Part shown: positions 36,416 through 46,253 of the stretch, piece by piece | Numbering within the stretch: position 1 is the stretch's first letter | Layout of the letters: each line of letters starts with the position of its first letter | The notes under the pieces: model-generated | Databases searched by the model: none | Told to the model about the DNA's origin: nothing | Seen by the model: the letters and a program-made list of their open reading frames with translations, nothing else | Translations under genes and position numbers: made by a program | Source: Mariniflexile maritimum | Lineage (GTDB): Bacteria > Bacteroidota > Bacteroidia > Flavobacteriales > Flavobacteriaceae | Direction of reading: 5' to 3' | DNA: 64,000 nt | Assembly (NCBI RefSeq): GCF_009746565.1 | Contig: NZ_WRPN01000013.1 | Span: 1 to 64,000, forward strand

Positions 36416-37819
36416 ATGACCAAAAAAAAAGTTTTTATCTTGTTCCCAGATGGTGGTGGACTTCGCAATTTTGCGTTTTCAAATTTTAACGCTATTGGCG
36501 AAAACATGGGTTTTGATACGGTGTACTGGAACAACAGTCCATTTCCCATTAAGGAAACCTTAGGATTCAACGAACTTAAAATCGAAAACCGTTCCATACA
36601 TCCCTTAACACCTTTATATACCCGTGCAAGAAAGCATATTGAATTGAATATTTCAACAAAAAAATTCAATGATGCCGTTTATCAAACCTACAAATTCCCC
36701 TTAAATTTTAAAGGCTTAAAAAACAGTTTGAAAAGTGCTTTTGTGATGGCATTGATTCGTTTTTTTGCTTCTGAAAAAGGCTTGGAAACCCTCAGAAAAA
36801 AAATAGAAACCCTAGAACGGAAAAACCCGAAATACAAAACCTGCAAATCGCAATTGCAACACCATAAACCCGCCATCGTTTTTTGTTCCAACCAGCGTAA
36901 CACACAAGCCATAAGTGCCTTATTGGCCGCTAAGGATCTGGGAATTACCACGGTATGCTTTGTGCAATCATGGGACAACGTGCCCAAAGCAATGCAAGTG
37001 GTTGAAACCGATTATTATGTGGTTTGGAGTGCCTTAATGAAAACGGAACTTTTAAAATATTACCCCTATGTAAGCGAAAACAAAGTAGTGGTTACAGGAA
37101 CGCCACAATTTGAAATGCACTATAACCAATCGCTTTTGCGCCCTCGCGAAGCTTTTTTTAAGCAGTATGGTTTAGATTTAAACAAAAAGTATATCTGTTT
37201 TTCGGGTGATGATGCTACAACCTCACCCTTAGACCAATATTATTTGGAAGATTTGGCTCATGCCGTAAGAAACCTAAATTCAAAAGGTGAAAATTTGGGA
37301 ATTATATACAGAAAATGCCCTTTTGATATTTCGGAAAGATACGACCCCATTTTAGAAGCCAATAAAGATGTTATAAAAGCCATAACGCCCCTTTGGAAAC
37401 AATTTGAAAACCATGGGGATATGCTACCTTTGCCCGAAGATGCCGAAATGCTGTACAATATATGTGCACATACCGAATTGGTAACCAATGTATGCTCATC
37501 AACCGTTTTCGATTTTGTGGCACACCACAAATCGTGCATTTACTATCACTACGAGCAGCCCCAACTTAAAAAAGGCATTCGGGATATTGGTCAAAATTAC
37601 AAGTACGTGCATTTTAGATCCATGCCCAGTAAAAATGCCGTTATTTTTTGTACCGATAAAGCACACCTAGAAGCACTGGTTTTAGGCGGCCTACATGGTC
37701 ACATTTCAAATGTGCCCCAAGGGCTATTGTGGTATGAAACAGTGGTGGGCAAAACCCCCTCTCAATCGTGCACAAAAATTTGGCAAGTACTTCATGATAT
37801 TTCAAATAACAGGCATTAA
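36416..37819 (+). CDS. GT-B surface-carbohydrate protein, candidate ulosonate transferase
   Basis: A 467-residue soluble protein with GT-B layout. The opening KVFILFPDGGGLRNFAFSNF is the first lobe; TVCFVQSWDNVPKAMQV and VVWSALMKTELLKYY resemble the CDP-glycerol/polysialyl-transferase type. VVVTGTPQFEMHYN opens the donor lobe, and ELVTNVCSSTVFDFVAHHKSCIYY is the conserved SSxxxD donor site. It lies directly after neuA-neuB, so transfer of a CMP-activated ulosonic acid is a fair guess but not shown by sequence. Confidence 0.62.
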   Translation: MTKKKVFILFPDGGGLRNFAFSNFNAIGENMGFDTVYWNNSPFPIKETLGFNELKIENRSIHPLTPLYTRARKHIELNISTKKFNDAVYQTYKFPLNFKGLKNSLKSAFVMALIRFFASEKGLETLRKKIETLERKNPKYKTCKSQLQHHKPAIVFCSNQRNTQAISALLAAKDLGITTVCFVQSWDNVPKAMQVVETDYYVVWSALMKTELLKYYPYVSENKVVVTGTPQFEMHYNQSLLRPREAFFKQYGLDLNKKYICFSGDDATTSPLDQYYLEDLAHAVRNLNSKGENLGIIYRKCPFDISERYDPILEANKDVIKAITPLWKQFENHGDMLPLPEDAEMLYNICAHTELVTNVCSSTVFDFVAHHKSCIYYHYEQPQLKKGIRDIGQNYKYVHFRSMPSKNAVIFCTDKAHLEALVLGGLHGHISNVPQGLLWYETVVGKTPSQSCTKIWQVLHDISNNRH

Positions 37820-37829
37820 TTAGAAAAAA

Positions 37830-38909
37830 ATGACCAAAAAAATAGCCATCATCTGCAACTACCAGCTTCTTGAAAGTCGTGTGGGCGGTATGGACTATTT
37901 TTTCTGGGCATTCCAAAAAAGGTGCATGGAAAGGAACATTGCAATCGATTGGTTTTTCCCCAATACGGCTTCACACGGCAATTACCATACATTCTCTATT
38001 TTTTCTTCTGAAAACAAAACTTTAGAGAAACATTTTATCCATCATATTAAAAACCAAACGGTTACCTACTCGCACATCATCACCCATTTTGTGGAACTGT
38101 GTACGTCGTTCTTTGCTGAAGTCAAAAAAAATCAAACTGCAAAAGTGATTGCAGTAGATCACAATCCACGTCCGTTGGGTGGTTATGCATTAAAAAAACG
38201 ACTTAAAAAGCGATTAAAAGGGGTGTTGTATTCAAAATATATCGACCAATTTATTGGCGTTTCCAATTATACCAGTCAAGCTATTTTACACGATTTTGGC
38301 AGCTTTTTACAGGCCAAAACACGCACAATTTACAACGGTGTTTTGATGGATGATATCATTCCGAAAACAACTGAAAGACGTAAAATAAACCCCAAATTTT
38401 TAGTGGTTTCCCACTTGCGATTTTCAAAAGGTATTCAAGATTTAATTAAAGCCGTTCATTTGTTTCCTGAAGATTTAAAACCACATTTAAAAATCGACAT
38501 CTATGGTGATGGGCCGTATAAAAACGATTTGCTTGAGCTTGTTTCAACCTATGCGCTTGAAGCGAATTTCAATTTTAAGGGCAGTCGTTCCAATGTGAAT
38601 GAACTGTATCAAAATTACGATTATTTGATTCAACCAACGCACATGGAGTGCTTTAGCTTATCCATTCTGGAAAGTTTGGCAGCAAATATTCCGGTAATCA
38701 CAACGCCCGTTGGAGGCAATACTGAGGTTATAATACCTAACGAAAACGGCTTTATTTATGAAACAAAAAACAGCAAAGCCTTATCAAATTTATTGATTGA
38801 CATGTTACTAGGGAAAAAAGCGATTTCAGGAAACACCAGAATGTTGATTGAAAACAAATTCTCCATTGGTTTGATGGTTGAAAATCATATTAAACTTTTA
38901 TATATATGA
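37830..38909 (+). CDS. GT4 family glycosyltransferase
   Basis: A 359-residue GT-B enzyme. The N-lobe holds VGGMDYFFWAF and IGVSNYTSQAIL. The C-lobe starts at FLVVSHLRFSKGIQDLIKAV; IDIYGDGPYKNDL and ECFSLSILESLAANIPVITTPVGGNTEVI form the donor site with the Ex7E pair. It overlaps the next gene by 4 bp. Retaining mechanism is expected for GT4; sugar unknown. Confidence 0.9.
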   Translation: MTKKIAIICNYQLLESRVGGMDYFFWAFQKRCMERNIAIDWFFPNTASHGNYHTFSIFSSENKTLEKHFIHHIKNQTVTYSHIITHFVELCTSFFAEVKKNQTAKVIAVDHNPRPLGGYALKKRLKKRLKGVLYSKYIDQFIGVSNYTSQAILHDFGSFLQAKTRTIYNGVLMDDIIPKTTERRKINPKFLVVSHLRFSKGIQDLIKAVHLFPEDLKPHLKIDIYGDGPYKNDLLELVSTYALEANFNFKGSRSNVNELYQNYDYLIQPTHMECFSLSILESLAANIPVITTPVGGNTEVIIPNENGFIYETKNSKALSNLLIDMLLGKKAISGNTRMLIENKFSIGLMVENHIKLLYI

Positions 38910-40048
38910 AAATAGCCTTCCTAACCCCCGAATACCCACATCCCAAAACAGGAAAGGCCGGTGGTATTGGCACCAGTATTTTAAGTTTGGCGAAGGCCTT
39001 AACCCTTATGGGGCACACCATTTCTATTTTGGTTTACGGACAGGAAACAGACGATTATTTTACTGATGAAGGTATCCATTTTTATAAGATAAAAAACATT
39101 AAAGTAAAGGGCTTATCGCTCCTTTTTACCCAAAAAAAAGTAGAACGGTTGCTAAATTCATTATATAAAAAAGGAAAAATAAACCTGGTTGAAGCCCCCG
39201 ATTGGACGGGGTTTACCGCTTTTATAAAACCGAAGTGCCCATTGATTATTCGTGAAAATGGCAGTGATACCTATTTTTGCCATTTAGACCAACGCCCCGT
39301 TAAGTTTAAAAACAAGTTTTTGGAAAAACGGGCACTTCAACAAGCCAATGGCATTATAAGTGTTAGTGCCTTTACGGGCCAGTTAACCAATCAATTATTC
39401 GGGCTCAACAAGCCTTTTACCGTAATTCCCAACAGCGTTGATGCATCTTTATTCCAACCAAAACACTTTGAAAGCAAAAATGTATCGCTCCTTTATTTTG
39501 GCACGCTCATTCGCAAAAAAGGGCTTTTGGAATTGCCGGAAATTTTCAATCTTGTTCACAAAGCCAATAAAAATGTCACTTTAATTCTTGTTGGTAAGGA
39601 TAGTGGCGATGTTAAAACGGGTTCTGCTTCAACCTGGGAACTTATGAAGCCGCTTTTTGATGCATCGGCTTTTGAAAAAGTACAGTATTTAGGCGCGGTA
39701 CCGTATTCTAAAATACAAGATTTAATTCAGGCCGCCACCGTTTGTGTATTTCCTACCTTTGCAGAAGCATTGCCCGTATCGTGGTTGGAAGCGATGGCCC
39801 TGGAAAAAGCCATAGTGGCATCCAACATTGGGTGGGCAACGGAGGTGATTGCAGATGGTAAGGAAGGTTATTTGGTGCACCCAAAGGAGCATAAAAATTA
39901 TGCTGAACGCATTTTGGATTTGTTGGCTGATGAAGAAAAACGAAAACAATTTGGTACGGCCGCCAGAGAAAAAGTAATAACAACATTCGGCCATGATTTG
40001 GTAGCAAACCAATCGGTTGCTTTTTATAAATCCATAGTGAGCAAATAA
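38906..40048 (+). CDS. GT4 family glycosyltransferase
   Basis: A 380-residue GT-B enzyme. AFLTPEYPHPKTGKAGGIGTSI is the acceptor-lobe glycine loop, GIISVSAFTGQL and TVIPNSVDASLFQP the interlobe region. LLYFGTLIRKKGLLELPEIF opens the donor lobe and EALPVSWLEAMALEKAIVASNIGWATEVI holds the Ex7E site. Starts inside the previous stop (4 bp overlap). After it comes a 128-bp gap, the largest in this part of the locus, so a new transcript may begin downstream. Confidence 0.9.
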   Translation: MKIAFLTPEYPHPKTGKAGGIGTSILSLAKALTLMGHTISILVYGQETDDYFTDEGIHFYKIKNIKVKGLSLLFTQKKVERLLNSLYKKGKINLVEAPDWTGFTAFIKPKCPLIIRENGSDTYFCHLDQRPVKFKNKFLEKRALQQANGIISVSAFTGQLTNQLFGLNKPFTVIPNSVDASLFQPKHFESKNVSLLYFGTLIRKKGLLELPEIFNLVHKANKNVTLILVGKDSGDVKTGSASTWELMKPLFDASAFEKVQYLGAVPYSKIQDLIQAATVCVFPTFAEALPVSWLEAMALEKAIVASNIGWATEVIADGKEGYLVHPKEHKNYAERILDLLADEEKRKQFGTAAREKVITTFGHDLVANQSVAFYKSIVSK

Positions 40049-40176
40049 TAAAAACCAACACTTTATTTGGCCATGTACGTTAACTTTTAAGACCTCAAAG
40101 GTTTAAATTAGCACTTGTCAAACCAGTATAATTAAAAATAGTATGTCATTTTTTATCATATAAATCCTTAAAAATC

Positions 40177-41715
40177 TTGACACCTCAAAAACAACACATT
40201 ACACCAAACGGCACCGTTATATTATATAGTGGCAACCCAAATTTGAACCTGCTTAACGAGCTTGCATTAGGCGAGGGCAGCATTTGGCACAGTAGTTTGG
40301 ACCAAGGGTATAAAAATGCGTTCCCCGAAATTATCTATCAAACAGTGGTGTATTTTTGGTATGCCAACGATTTTGAAAACCTTGAAAAATGCGTTAGCTG
40401 GCGCATCAACCCACACGCCTTTGCCATTAGAAAAGAGGTTTGGGACACCTTTGCTGGTTTTGATTTGGACTATGAAAACCTACAAATGTCGGCCTTCGAT
40501 TTGGGCTTTAACTCTTTACGCTATCAAGGTGCCATTCCTTTGTATGTAAAAGGCTTGTTTGATGCTACTATTGAAAACGTAAACCTATCAACAAAAGACA
40601 TTTATACGTTTTATATTAAAAATTTCAAACGGTCGCACGCCATTTATATGTTGCTGCGACGCGGATTTTGGAAACCTAACGAACGTTCTGCCTACGGCTT
40701 TGCAAGTCGCAACTTTAAGTTCAAGGACAAACAAACGATTCTACAACCCCGCGAGCTAAAGCCCATTGAAGGAACTCCTAAAGTAAGTTACATCATCCCT
40801 ACCATGATGCGCCAAGAGTTCACGCGCAACCTACTGAACGATTTAGAACAACAAACCTACAAACCTTATGAAGTGGTTGTGGTAGATGCAACCCCTGAAA
40901 AAGCCCGGGATGCCTCACTTTATAATGCAACAAACTATTCGTTTAAAACGGTTTTTAAATGGCAAACCACCAAAGGCAGTTGTAGGGCACGAAATGAAGC
41001 GATTGATTTGTGTACGGGCGATTATATTGTTTTTGGTGATGATGATATTCGCATTCAACCGCAATTTATTGAAAACCATCTTCGATTATTGCAAACCTAC
41101 AAGGCCGAAGCCTGCAACGGGTTGGATATTCGTGCCGACCATCAACAACAAACCTTAACCGATTTAGATGAAAAATTAAAAGCATTGGGTGATGCGCGAT
41201 GGAAAGTAGGGGCTGCACAATCGTTTAGCAATGCCAATTCCTGCGTTTCCAAACGTGTGGTGGATTTATTAATTGGAAACGACATCAACTATGATGGCGG
41301 TTATGGTGAGGACAGCGATTTTGGTCTGTCCATTACCAAATTGGGCGTCACCGTTCTGCACAACCCGTTCTCGGTAAATTTGCACTTAAAACCACCAGTA
41401 GGTGGGTATCGCTTTTGGGGGCAACAAGCCGGAATTAAAGGAAAAAAACGCAAACCGCAACCTTGGGAATTGAATACGCCCGTAAAATGGATTGTGCCTA
41501 TACCAAGCCCTACCATTATGTACCAGTTGTTTAAACATTTTAACGAAAACCAACGAAAAGAATATAAAATCAAGTATTTTGTATTCTATTTTACAAAAGC
41601 AAAGTTGGTGGAAATCCCATTACGGTTATTAAAATTCCCCATGCGACTTTTACAGTTTAACAAGTCGGTATTTTATGCTAAAAAATTAATGGCTCTAGGC
41701 AAGAGAACACACTGA
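40177..41715 (+). CDS. Two-part GT2 glycosyltransferase
   Basis: A 512-residue protein starting at TTG 40177. Residues about 200-440 are a complete GT2 domain: VSYIIPTMMRQEFTRNLL, YEVVVVDATPEKARD, GSCRARNEAIDLCTGDYIVFGDDDIRI and the catalytic region GYGEDSDFGLSITKLG. The first 190 residues are unusual: WRINPHAFAIRKEVWDTFAGF resembles the late half of another GT-A domain (after the metal site), without its donor-binding half. It may be an added acceptor-binding module or a remnant of a fusion. A basic, aromatic C-terminus suggests membrane contact. Confidence 0.82.
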   Translation: MTPQKQHITPNGTVILYSGNPNLNLLNELALGEGSIWHSSLDQGYKNAFPEIIYQTVVYFWYANDFENLEKCVSWRINPHAFAIRKEVWDTFAGFDLDYENLQMSAFDLGFNSLRYQGAIPLYVKGLFDATIENVNLSTKDIYTFYIKNFKRSHAIYMLLRRGFWKPNERSAYGFASRNFKFKDKQTILQPRELKPIEGTPKVSYIIPTMMRQEFTRNLLNDLEQQTYKPYEVVVVDATPEKARDASLYNATNYSFKTVFKWQTTKGSCRARNEAIDLCTGDYIVFGDDDIRIQPQFIENHLRLLQTYKAEACNGLDIRADHQQQTLTDLDEKLKALGDARWKVGAAQSFSNANSCVSKRVVDLLIGNDINYDGGYGEDSDFGLSITKLGVTVLHNPFSVNLHLKPPVGGYRFWGQQAGIKGKKRKPQPWELNTPVKWIVPIPSPTIMYQLFKHFNENQRKEYKIKYFVFYFTKAKLVEIPLRLLKFPMRLLQFNKSVFYAKKLMALGKRTH

Positions 41716-41717
41716 TA

Positions 41718-42716
41718 ATGAAGGATTTTACTTTAATAGTTTGCACCTACATGCGCCCACAACCGTTGCTAAACTTGTTACACTCGGTGGCGAAACAAAC
41801 GCTTTATCCAAATGAAATTCTAATTATAGACGGCTCTACCAATAACGAAACCGAAAGTATTTTAAAGCAACATCCATTTAAAAATTTAAACTATTTTAAA
41901 GTTGATGCGTTACACAGAGGCTTGACCAAACAGCGCAATTTTGGAATTGAACAGGTTTCAAAATCTTCAGAAATTGTGTGTTTTTTGGATGATGATATTA
42001 TTTTGGATGCCCATTATTTTGAAAATTTAATACAAACTTACACGGAAAAACCAGATGCTTTGGCGGTTGGTGGCTACATTTCAAATGAAGTAAGCTGGGA
42101 AAAGGAACTGTTGCCAAAAGATAGAAACCATTTTTATTATGATGGTTGGCAACGCACGGAACCATCCCGATTTAAAATACGTCGTTTTTTTGGATTGTTA
42201 CCCGATACCGAACCTGGTTTTATGCCTACGTTTTCACACGGACGCTCTGTTAGCTTTTTACCACCTTCTGGAAAAACGTATCGCGTAGAACAACTTATGG
42301 GCGGGGTTTCCTCTTATAGAAAAAACGTTTTTGATAAGATGGCATTTTCAACCTATTTTGAAGGTTACGGCCTGTATGAAGACGCCGATTTCTCGTTGCG
42401 ATTGGCAAAAACAGGTACCCTATATATCAACACATCTGCACAACTAGCCCACCATCACGATGGTTTGGGGCGCCCAAACAAATTTAAGTATGGCAAGATG
42501 GTTATTAGAAATGGCTGGTATGTGTGGCGTGTTAAATATCCCAATCCTTCTTTGAAAGCGCAATTCAAATGGCATGCTACCGCCATACTGCTAACCAAAC
42601 TAAGGCTGCTTAACGCCATCACGTCTTCAAACAAAAAAGAGGCATTAACCGAAAGTTTTGGGCGTGTGGTTGGCTGGTTTTCGCTTATCTTTAAGGCACC
42701 AAAAGTGGCCCCATGA
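41718..42716 (+). CDS. GT2 family glycosyltransferase
   Basis: A 332-residue GT-A enzyme with FTLIVCTYMRPQPLLNLLHSV, EILIIDGSTNNETE, GLTKQRNFGIEQVSKSSEIVCFLDDDII and the catalytic YGLYEDADFSLRLAK. The helical end KMVIRNGWYVWRVKYP is typical for rhamnosyl-type GT2 proteins of this group, though specificity is not established. Gap of 2 bp before it and an overlap of 4 bp after. Confidence 0.88.
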   Translation: MKDFTLIVCTYMRPQPLLNLLHSVAKQTLYPNEILIIDGSTNNETESILKQHPFKNLNYFKVDALHRGLTKQRNFGIEQVSKSSEIVCFLDDDIILDAHYFENLIQTYTEKPDALAVGGYISNEVSWEKELLPKDRNHFYYDGWQRTEPSRFKIRRFFGLLPDTEPGFMPTFSHGRSVSFLPPSGKTYRVEQLMGGVSSYRKNVFDKMAFSTYFEGYGLYEDADFSLRLAKTGTLYINTSAQLAHHHDGLGRPNKFKYGKMVIRNGWYVWRVKYPNPSLKAQFKWHATAILLTKLRLLNAITSSNKKEALTESFGRVVGWFSLIFKAPKVAP

Positions 42717-43834
42717 GGTTTTTAATTATATCCCATGCCTTGCACAAAACCAAAGACCAACAGCTCTTTAGTTATGCGCCCTATGTACGTGAAATGAATT
42801 TATGGCTAAACCATGTGGATACCGTAGAAATTGTGGCACCCTTGGTTTATGGTGCTATTTCAAACATAGAAACGGCCTACCACCATGAAAACTTAGTGCT
42901 AACAGAGGTTCCATCCTTGGCTTTTACATCTTTCACTAAAACATTCCGTTCGCTATTTAAACTTCCTATAATTTTTTTCAAACTATATAAAGCCTCCAAA
43001 AAAGCAGACCACATCCATTTAAGGTGCCCCGGAAATATTGGCTTAATGGGCTGTTTTGTCCAGATTTTTTTTCCGAAGAAGATAAAAACCGCTAAATATG
43101 CAGGCAATTGGGACCCCCGAGCAAAGCAACCCCTAAGTTACAAACTGCAAAAATGGCTATTAAGCAACACCCTTTTAAGCAAAAACATGACGGTTTTAGT
43201 ATATGGCGAATGGAAAAACCAATCGAAGAATATCAAACCGTTCTTTACGGCAACCTATTCAAACACCGAAAGAGAAACGCCCCATACCCGAAATTATGCT
43301 GGTAACCTAAATGTTGTATTTGCTGGCACCCTAACGGAAGGCAAACGCCCGTTATTGGCCATTCAAATTATAGAAGCACTGCACCAACAAGGTAAACCTG
43401 TGTTTTTGGACATGTATGGCGACGGTGTTTTAAAAGAAACCCTTCAACGTTACATAACCCAACAAGGTCTTGAAAAAATGGTTACCTTACATGGCAACCA
43501 ATCGAAAAACGTGATTAAAGAAGCTCTAAAATCGGCCCACTTTTCCCTTTTGCCATCCAAATCGGAAGGGTGGCCCAAAGCACTTGCCGAGAGCATGTTT
43601 TTTGGTGCCATACCCTTGGCAACGCCCGTTTCGTGCGTGCCTTACATGCTCGATTTTGGCAACAGGGGCATTTTAATTGAAGCCGATTTACAAAAAGCCC
43701 TTGCAACCATTTTGGATGCCCTTAAGGATGCAGAAACCCTAAAATCTATGAGCAAAAACGCTTCAAACTGGTCGCAAACCTATACATTAGACGTTTTTGA
43801 AACTGAAATTTCTAAATTATTGAAACCGTTATGA
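42713..43834 (+). CDS. GT4 family glycosyltransferase
   Basis: A 373-residue GT-B enzyme. HIHLRCPGNIGLMG and KYAGNWDPRAKQPLSYKLQKWLL are in the acceptor lobe; NVVFAGTLTEGKRPLLAIQII opens the donor lobe. LDMYGDGVLKETL and EGWPKALAESMFFGAIPLATPVSCVPYML contain the donor-binding site. Overlaps both neighbours by 4 bp (ATGA), showing tight coupling with the next two genes. Confidence 0.88.
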   Translation: MRFLIISHALHKTKDQQLFSYAPYVREMNLWLNHVDTVEIVAPLVYGAISNIETAYHHENLVLTEVPSLAFTSFTKTFRSLFKLPIIFFKLYKASKKADHIHLRCPGNIGLMGCFVQIFFPKKIKTAKYAGNWDPRAKQPLSYKLQKWLLSNTLLSKNMTVLVYGEWKNQSKNIKPFFTATYSNTERETPHTRNYAGNLNVVFAGTLTEGKRPLLAIQIIEALHQQGKPVFLDMYGDGVLKETLQRYITQQGLEKMVTLHGNQSKNVIKEALKSAHFSLLPSKSEGWPKALAESMFFGAIPLATPVSCVPYMLDFGNRGILIEADLQKALATILDALKDAETLKSMSKNASNWSQTYTLDVFETEISKLLKPL

Positions 43835-44907
43835 ACGTTTTACAGCTTATAGATTCCCTAAATGCCGGTGGCGCAGAGCGGGTGGCGGTAAATTATGCCA
43901 ACGCACTGGTTTCGCACATCAAAACATCGCATTTGTGCGCTACCCGAGAGGAAGGTGTGCTAAAGGACAGCCTTTCAAAAAACGTTTCCTATTTATTTTT
44001 AAACAAACAATCAACCTTCGACCTAAAGGCCATCAAAACGCTTCATGCCTTTATTAAAAACAATAAAATAGACCTCATTCATGCACATGGTTCTTCTTTT
44101 TTCATAGCGACCCTTGTTAAAATTCTAACTCCGAAACTTAAATTAATTTGGCATGAACACTATGGAAACCGAGAACAGACTTCAACCACAGCTAAATTCA
44201 TTTTAAAAATTTGTTCTTACTTTTTTTCAGGTATCCTCGTGGTAAACGCTGCATTAAAAGTACGATGCGAAACCAAGCTTTTTACTAAAAAAGTGTACGT
44301 TTTGCCCAACTACCCGCATCTCGACCCTTCATTAAAATTCACGACGCTTTTGGGTAAAACCGGTAAACGCATGGTGTGCCTAGCGAATTTAAGACCCGAT
44401 AAAGACCACCTAAATTTGTTGGAAGCATTTAAGGCAGTTCATAAATTTCATGCCGATTGGACTTTGCATTTAGTTGGCCATTATGATGAAGATGTCTATT
44501 ATCATGGCATTAAAAATTTCATTGAAAGCAATCATTTAGAAAACCACGTTTTTTTCTATGGAAGCTGTGTTGATACCTTCAACATCCTGAACCAAAGCAC
44601 CCTAGGCGTACTCGCTTCAAAATCGGAAGGTTTGCCTTTGGCGCTGTTAGAGTATGGGTTGGCGAAGTTACCCGTAGTTGCTACGAATGTGGGCGATTGC
44701 AACAAAGTGATTTCAAATGCCAATGAAGGTTTATTGATTTCGGCGGAAAACCCAAAAGTTTTGGCCGAAGCTTTAATAACTTATATGAATGATTTAGATT
44801 TGAGGGCTCAAGTTGCCGAAAACCTGAATTTAAAAGTATTATCAACTTTTTCAGAAGCACATGCAGTAAAAACACTGCTTAATATTTACAATTTGCAAAA
44901 AAAATGA
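43831..44907 (+). CDS. GT4 family glycosyltransferase
   Basis: A 358-residue GT-B enzyme with the common opening VLQLIDSLNAGGAERVAVNYA. LIHAHGSSFFIATLV and IWHEHYGNREQ belong to the acceptor lobe. MVCLANLRPDKDHLNLLEAF and EGLPLALLEYGLAKLPVVATNVGDCNKVI form the donor lobe with Ex7E. Overlaps its neighbours by 4 bp on each side. Specificity unknown. Confidence 0.9.
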   Translation: MNVLQLIDSLNAGGAERVAVNYANALVSHIKTSHLCATREEGVLKDSLSKNVSYLFLNKQSTFDLKAIKTLHAFIKNNKIDLIHAHGSSFFIATLVKILTPKLKLIWHEHYGNREQTSTTAKFILKICSYFFSGILVVNAALKVRCETKLFTKKVYVLPNYPHLDPSLKFTTLLGKTGKRMVCLANLRPDKDHLNLLEAFKAVHKFHADWTLHLVGHYDEDVYYHGIKNFIESNHLENHVFFYGSCVDTFNILNQSTLGVLASKSEGLPLALLEYGLAKLPVVATNVGDCNKVISNANEGLLISAENPKVLAEALITYMNDLDLRAQVAENLNLKVLSTFSEAHAVKTLLNIYNLQKK

Positions 44908-46253
44908 AGCTGTCGGTTTATTTTAAGCTCCTCATTTTCCACCTTGGTTTGGCCTTGGGGGTGTATCTGTTTAAACCCTTGGCACTCGCCTATTTTTTAA
45001 TTATTACACCATTCTTTGGCTATAAAATTTTAATGGCACCCAAAAAAATCAAGTCCTTTTATGTGCTGTTTGCTTGTGCGTACCTTATAGGGGCCGAAGT
45101 GTTTTTAAGAATGAACGATGGTACGATTGCCTACGAGGCCATTAAGTACTTGGTTATTGTTTTGATGGTAATTGGCTTAATAAGCAATAGTTTTTCAAAC
45201 AAGGCTTTGGTATATGTGTTCTATATTTTGCTGTTGATACCGGGTATTTTTGTGGCGGTTTCTGAAATGGGCTTTGAGACCAATATTAGAAAAGCCATTG
45301 CTTTTAATTTAAGCGGCCCCATTTGTTTGGGCATTACTGCCATTTTTTGTTACAAACGTTCCATAACTTTTAACCAAATGAAAATGGTTTTACTTGCTTT
45401 ATTGCTCCCTTTGGTAAGCATGACGTTTTATTTGTTTTTATATACCCCCAATTTACAGGAAGCCATTACAAGCACCGAGTCGAACTTTGCGACCTCGGGT
45501 GGTTTTGGCCCTAACCAAGTGGCAACCGTTTTAGGTATGGGCATGTTTGTGTTGGCAACGCGCTTTTTCATGTCGAAAGAAGGGCTACTTTACAGGCTTA
45601 TCGATTTGTTTTTATTGGGTATTTTAACCTACAGGGCGTTAATAACCTTTAGCCGTGGCGGCGTGTTAACGGCCATTCTTATGATAGTGTTTTTTATAGG
45701 CATTTATTACTTAAAAGTGAACTTAAAAACCAAGTTCCGAATAAAACTTTCGTTGGTTGTATTTTTAATCATGGTATTTTTTACATGGGCGTACAGTTCA
45801 TTCCAAACCAGTGGTTTTATTGAAAAGCGTTATGCCAACCAAGATGCGGCAGGCCGTGAAAAAGAAGACGTTACCACCGGTAGGACCGACCTGGTGACGT
45901 TTGAGTTTAATGAGTTTATAGACCATCCGTTTTTAGGAATTGGTGTGGGCAAGGTGAAAGAAGTCCGTTTAAACGAAACAGGCGTTGAGGCCGCATCGCA
46001 CAACGAAATGAGCCGTATTGTTGCAGAACACGGACTGTTTGGGGTGTTTGCTTTCCTCATACTGTTATTTACCCCTTTGCTGCTTCGATTGAAAAACAAA
46101 ACCAACCTTTTTTTCTATTCATTTTATTTGTTTTGGCTGTTAACCATCAACCATTCCGCCATGCGCATTGCGGCACCCGCTTTTATATACGGCCTTTGTT
46201 TGTTAACCATCACCTATGAAAAACCTTCTGTACCTAGGAAACAATCTGTCTGA
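44904..46253 (+). CDS. O-antigen ligase/polymerase-like membrane protein
   Basis: A 449-residue inner-membrane protein with about eleven to twelve hydrophobic segments. The Wzy_C/WaaL-type signature is present: ITFSRGGVLTAILMIVFF, then a periplasmic loop with GRTDLVTFEFNEFIDHPFLGIGVGKV and ASHNEMSRIVAEHGLFGV. The conserved RG and H are those used in ligation or polymerisation. Because the locus has an ABC exporter, which does not need a Wzy polymerase, a ligase acting on the exported glycan fits better; polymerase cannot be excluded. Overlaps the next gene by 38 bp. Confidence 0.88.
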   Translation: MKLSVYFKLLIFHLGLALGVYLFKPLALAYFLIITPFFGYKILMAPKKIKSFYVLFACAYLIGAEVFLRMNDGTIAYEAIKYLVIVLMVIGLISNSFSNKALVYVFYILLLIPGIFVAVSEMGFETNIRKAIAFNLSGPICLGITAIFCYKRSITFNQMKMVLLALLLPLVSMTFYLFLYTPNLQEAITSTESNFATSGGFGPNQVATVLGMGMFVLATRFFMSKEGLLYRLIDLFLLGILTYRALITFSRGGVLTAILMIVFFIGIYYLKVNLKTKFRIKLSLVVFLIMVFFTWAYSSFQTSGFIEKRYANQDAAGREKEDVTTGRTDLVTFEFNEFIDHPFLGIGVGKVKEVRLNETGVEAASHNEMSRIVAEHGLFGVFAFLILLFTPLLLRLKNKTNLFFYSFYLFWLLTINHSAMRIAAPAFIYGLCLLTITYEKPSVPRKQSV

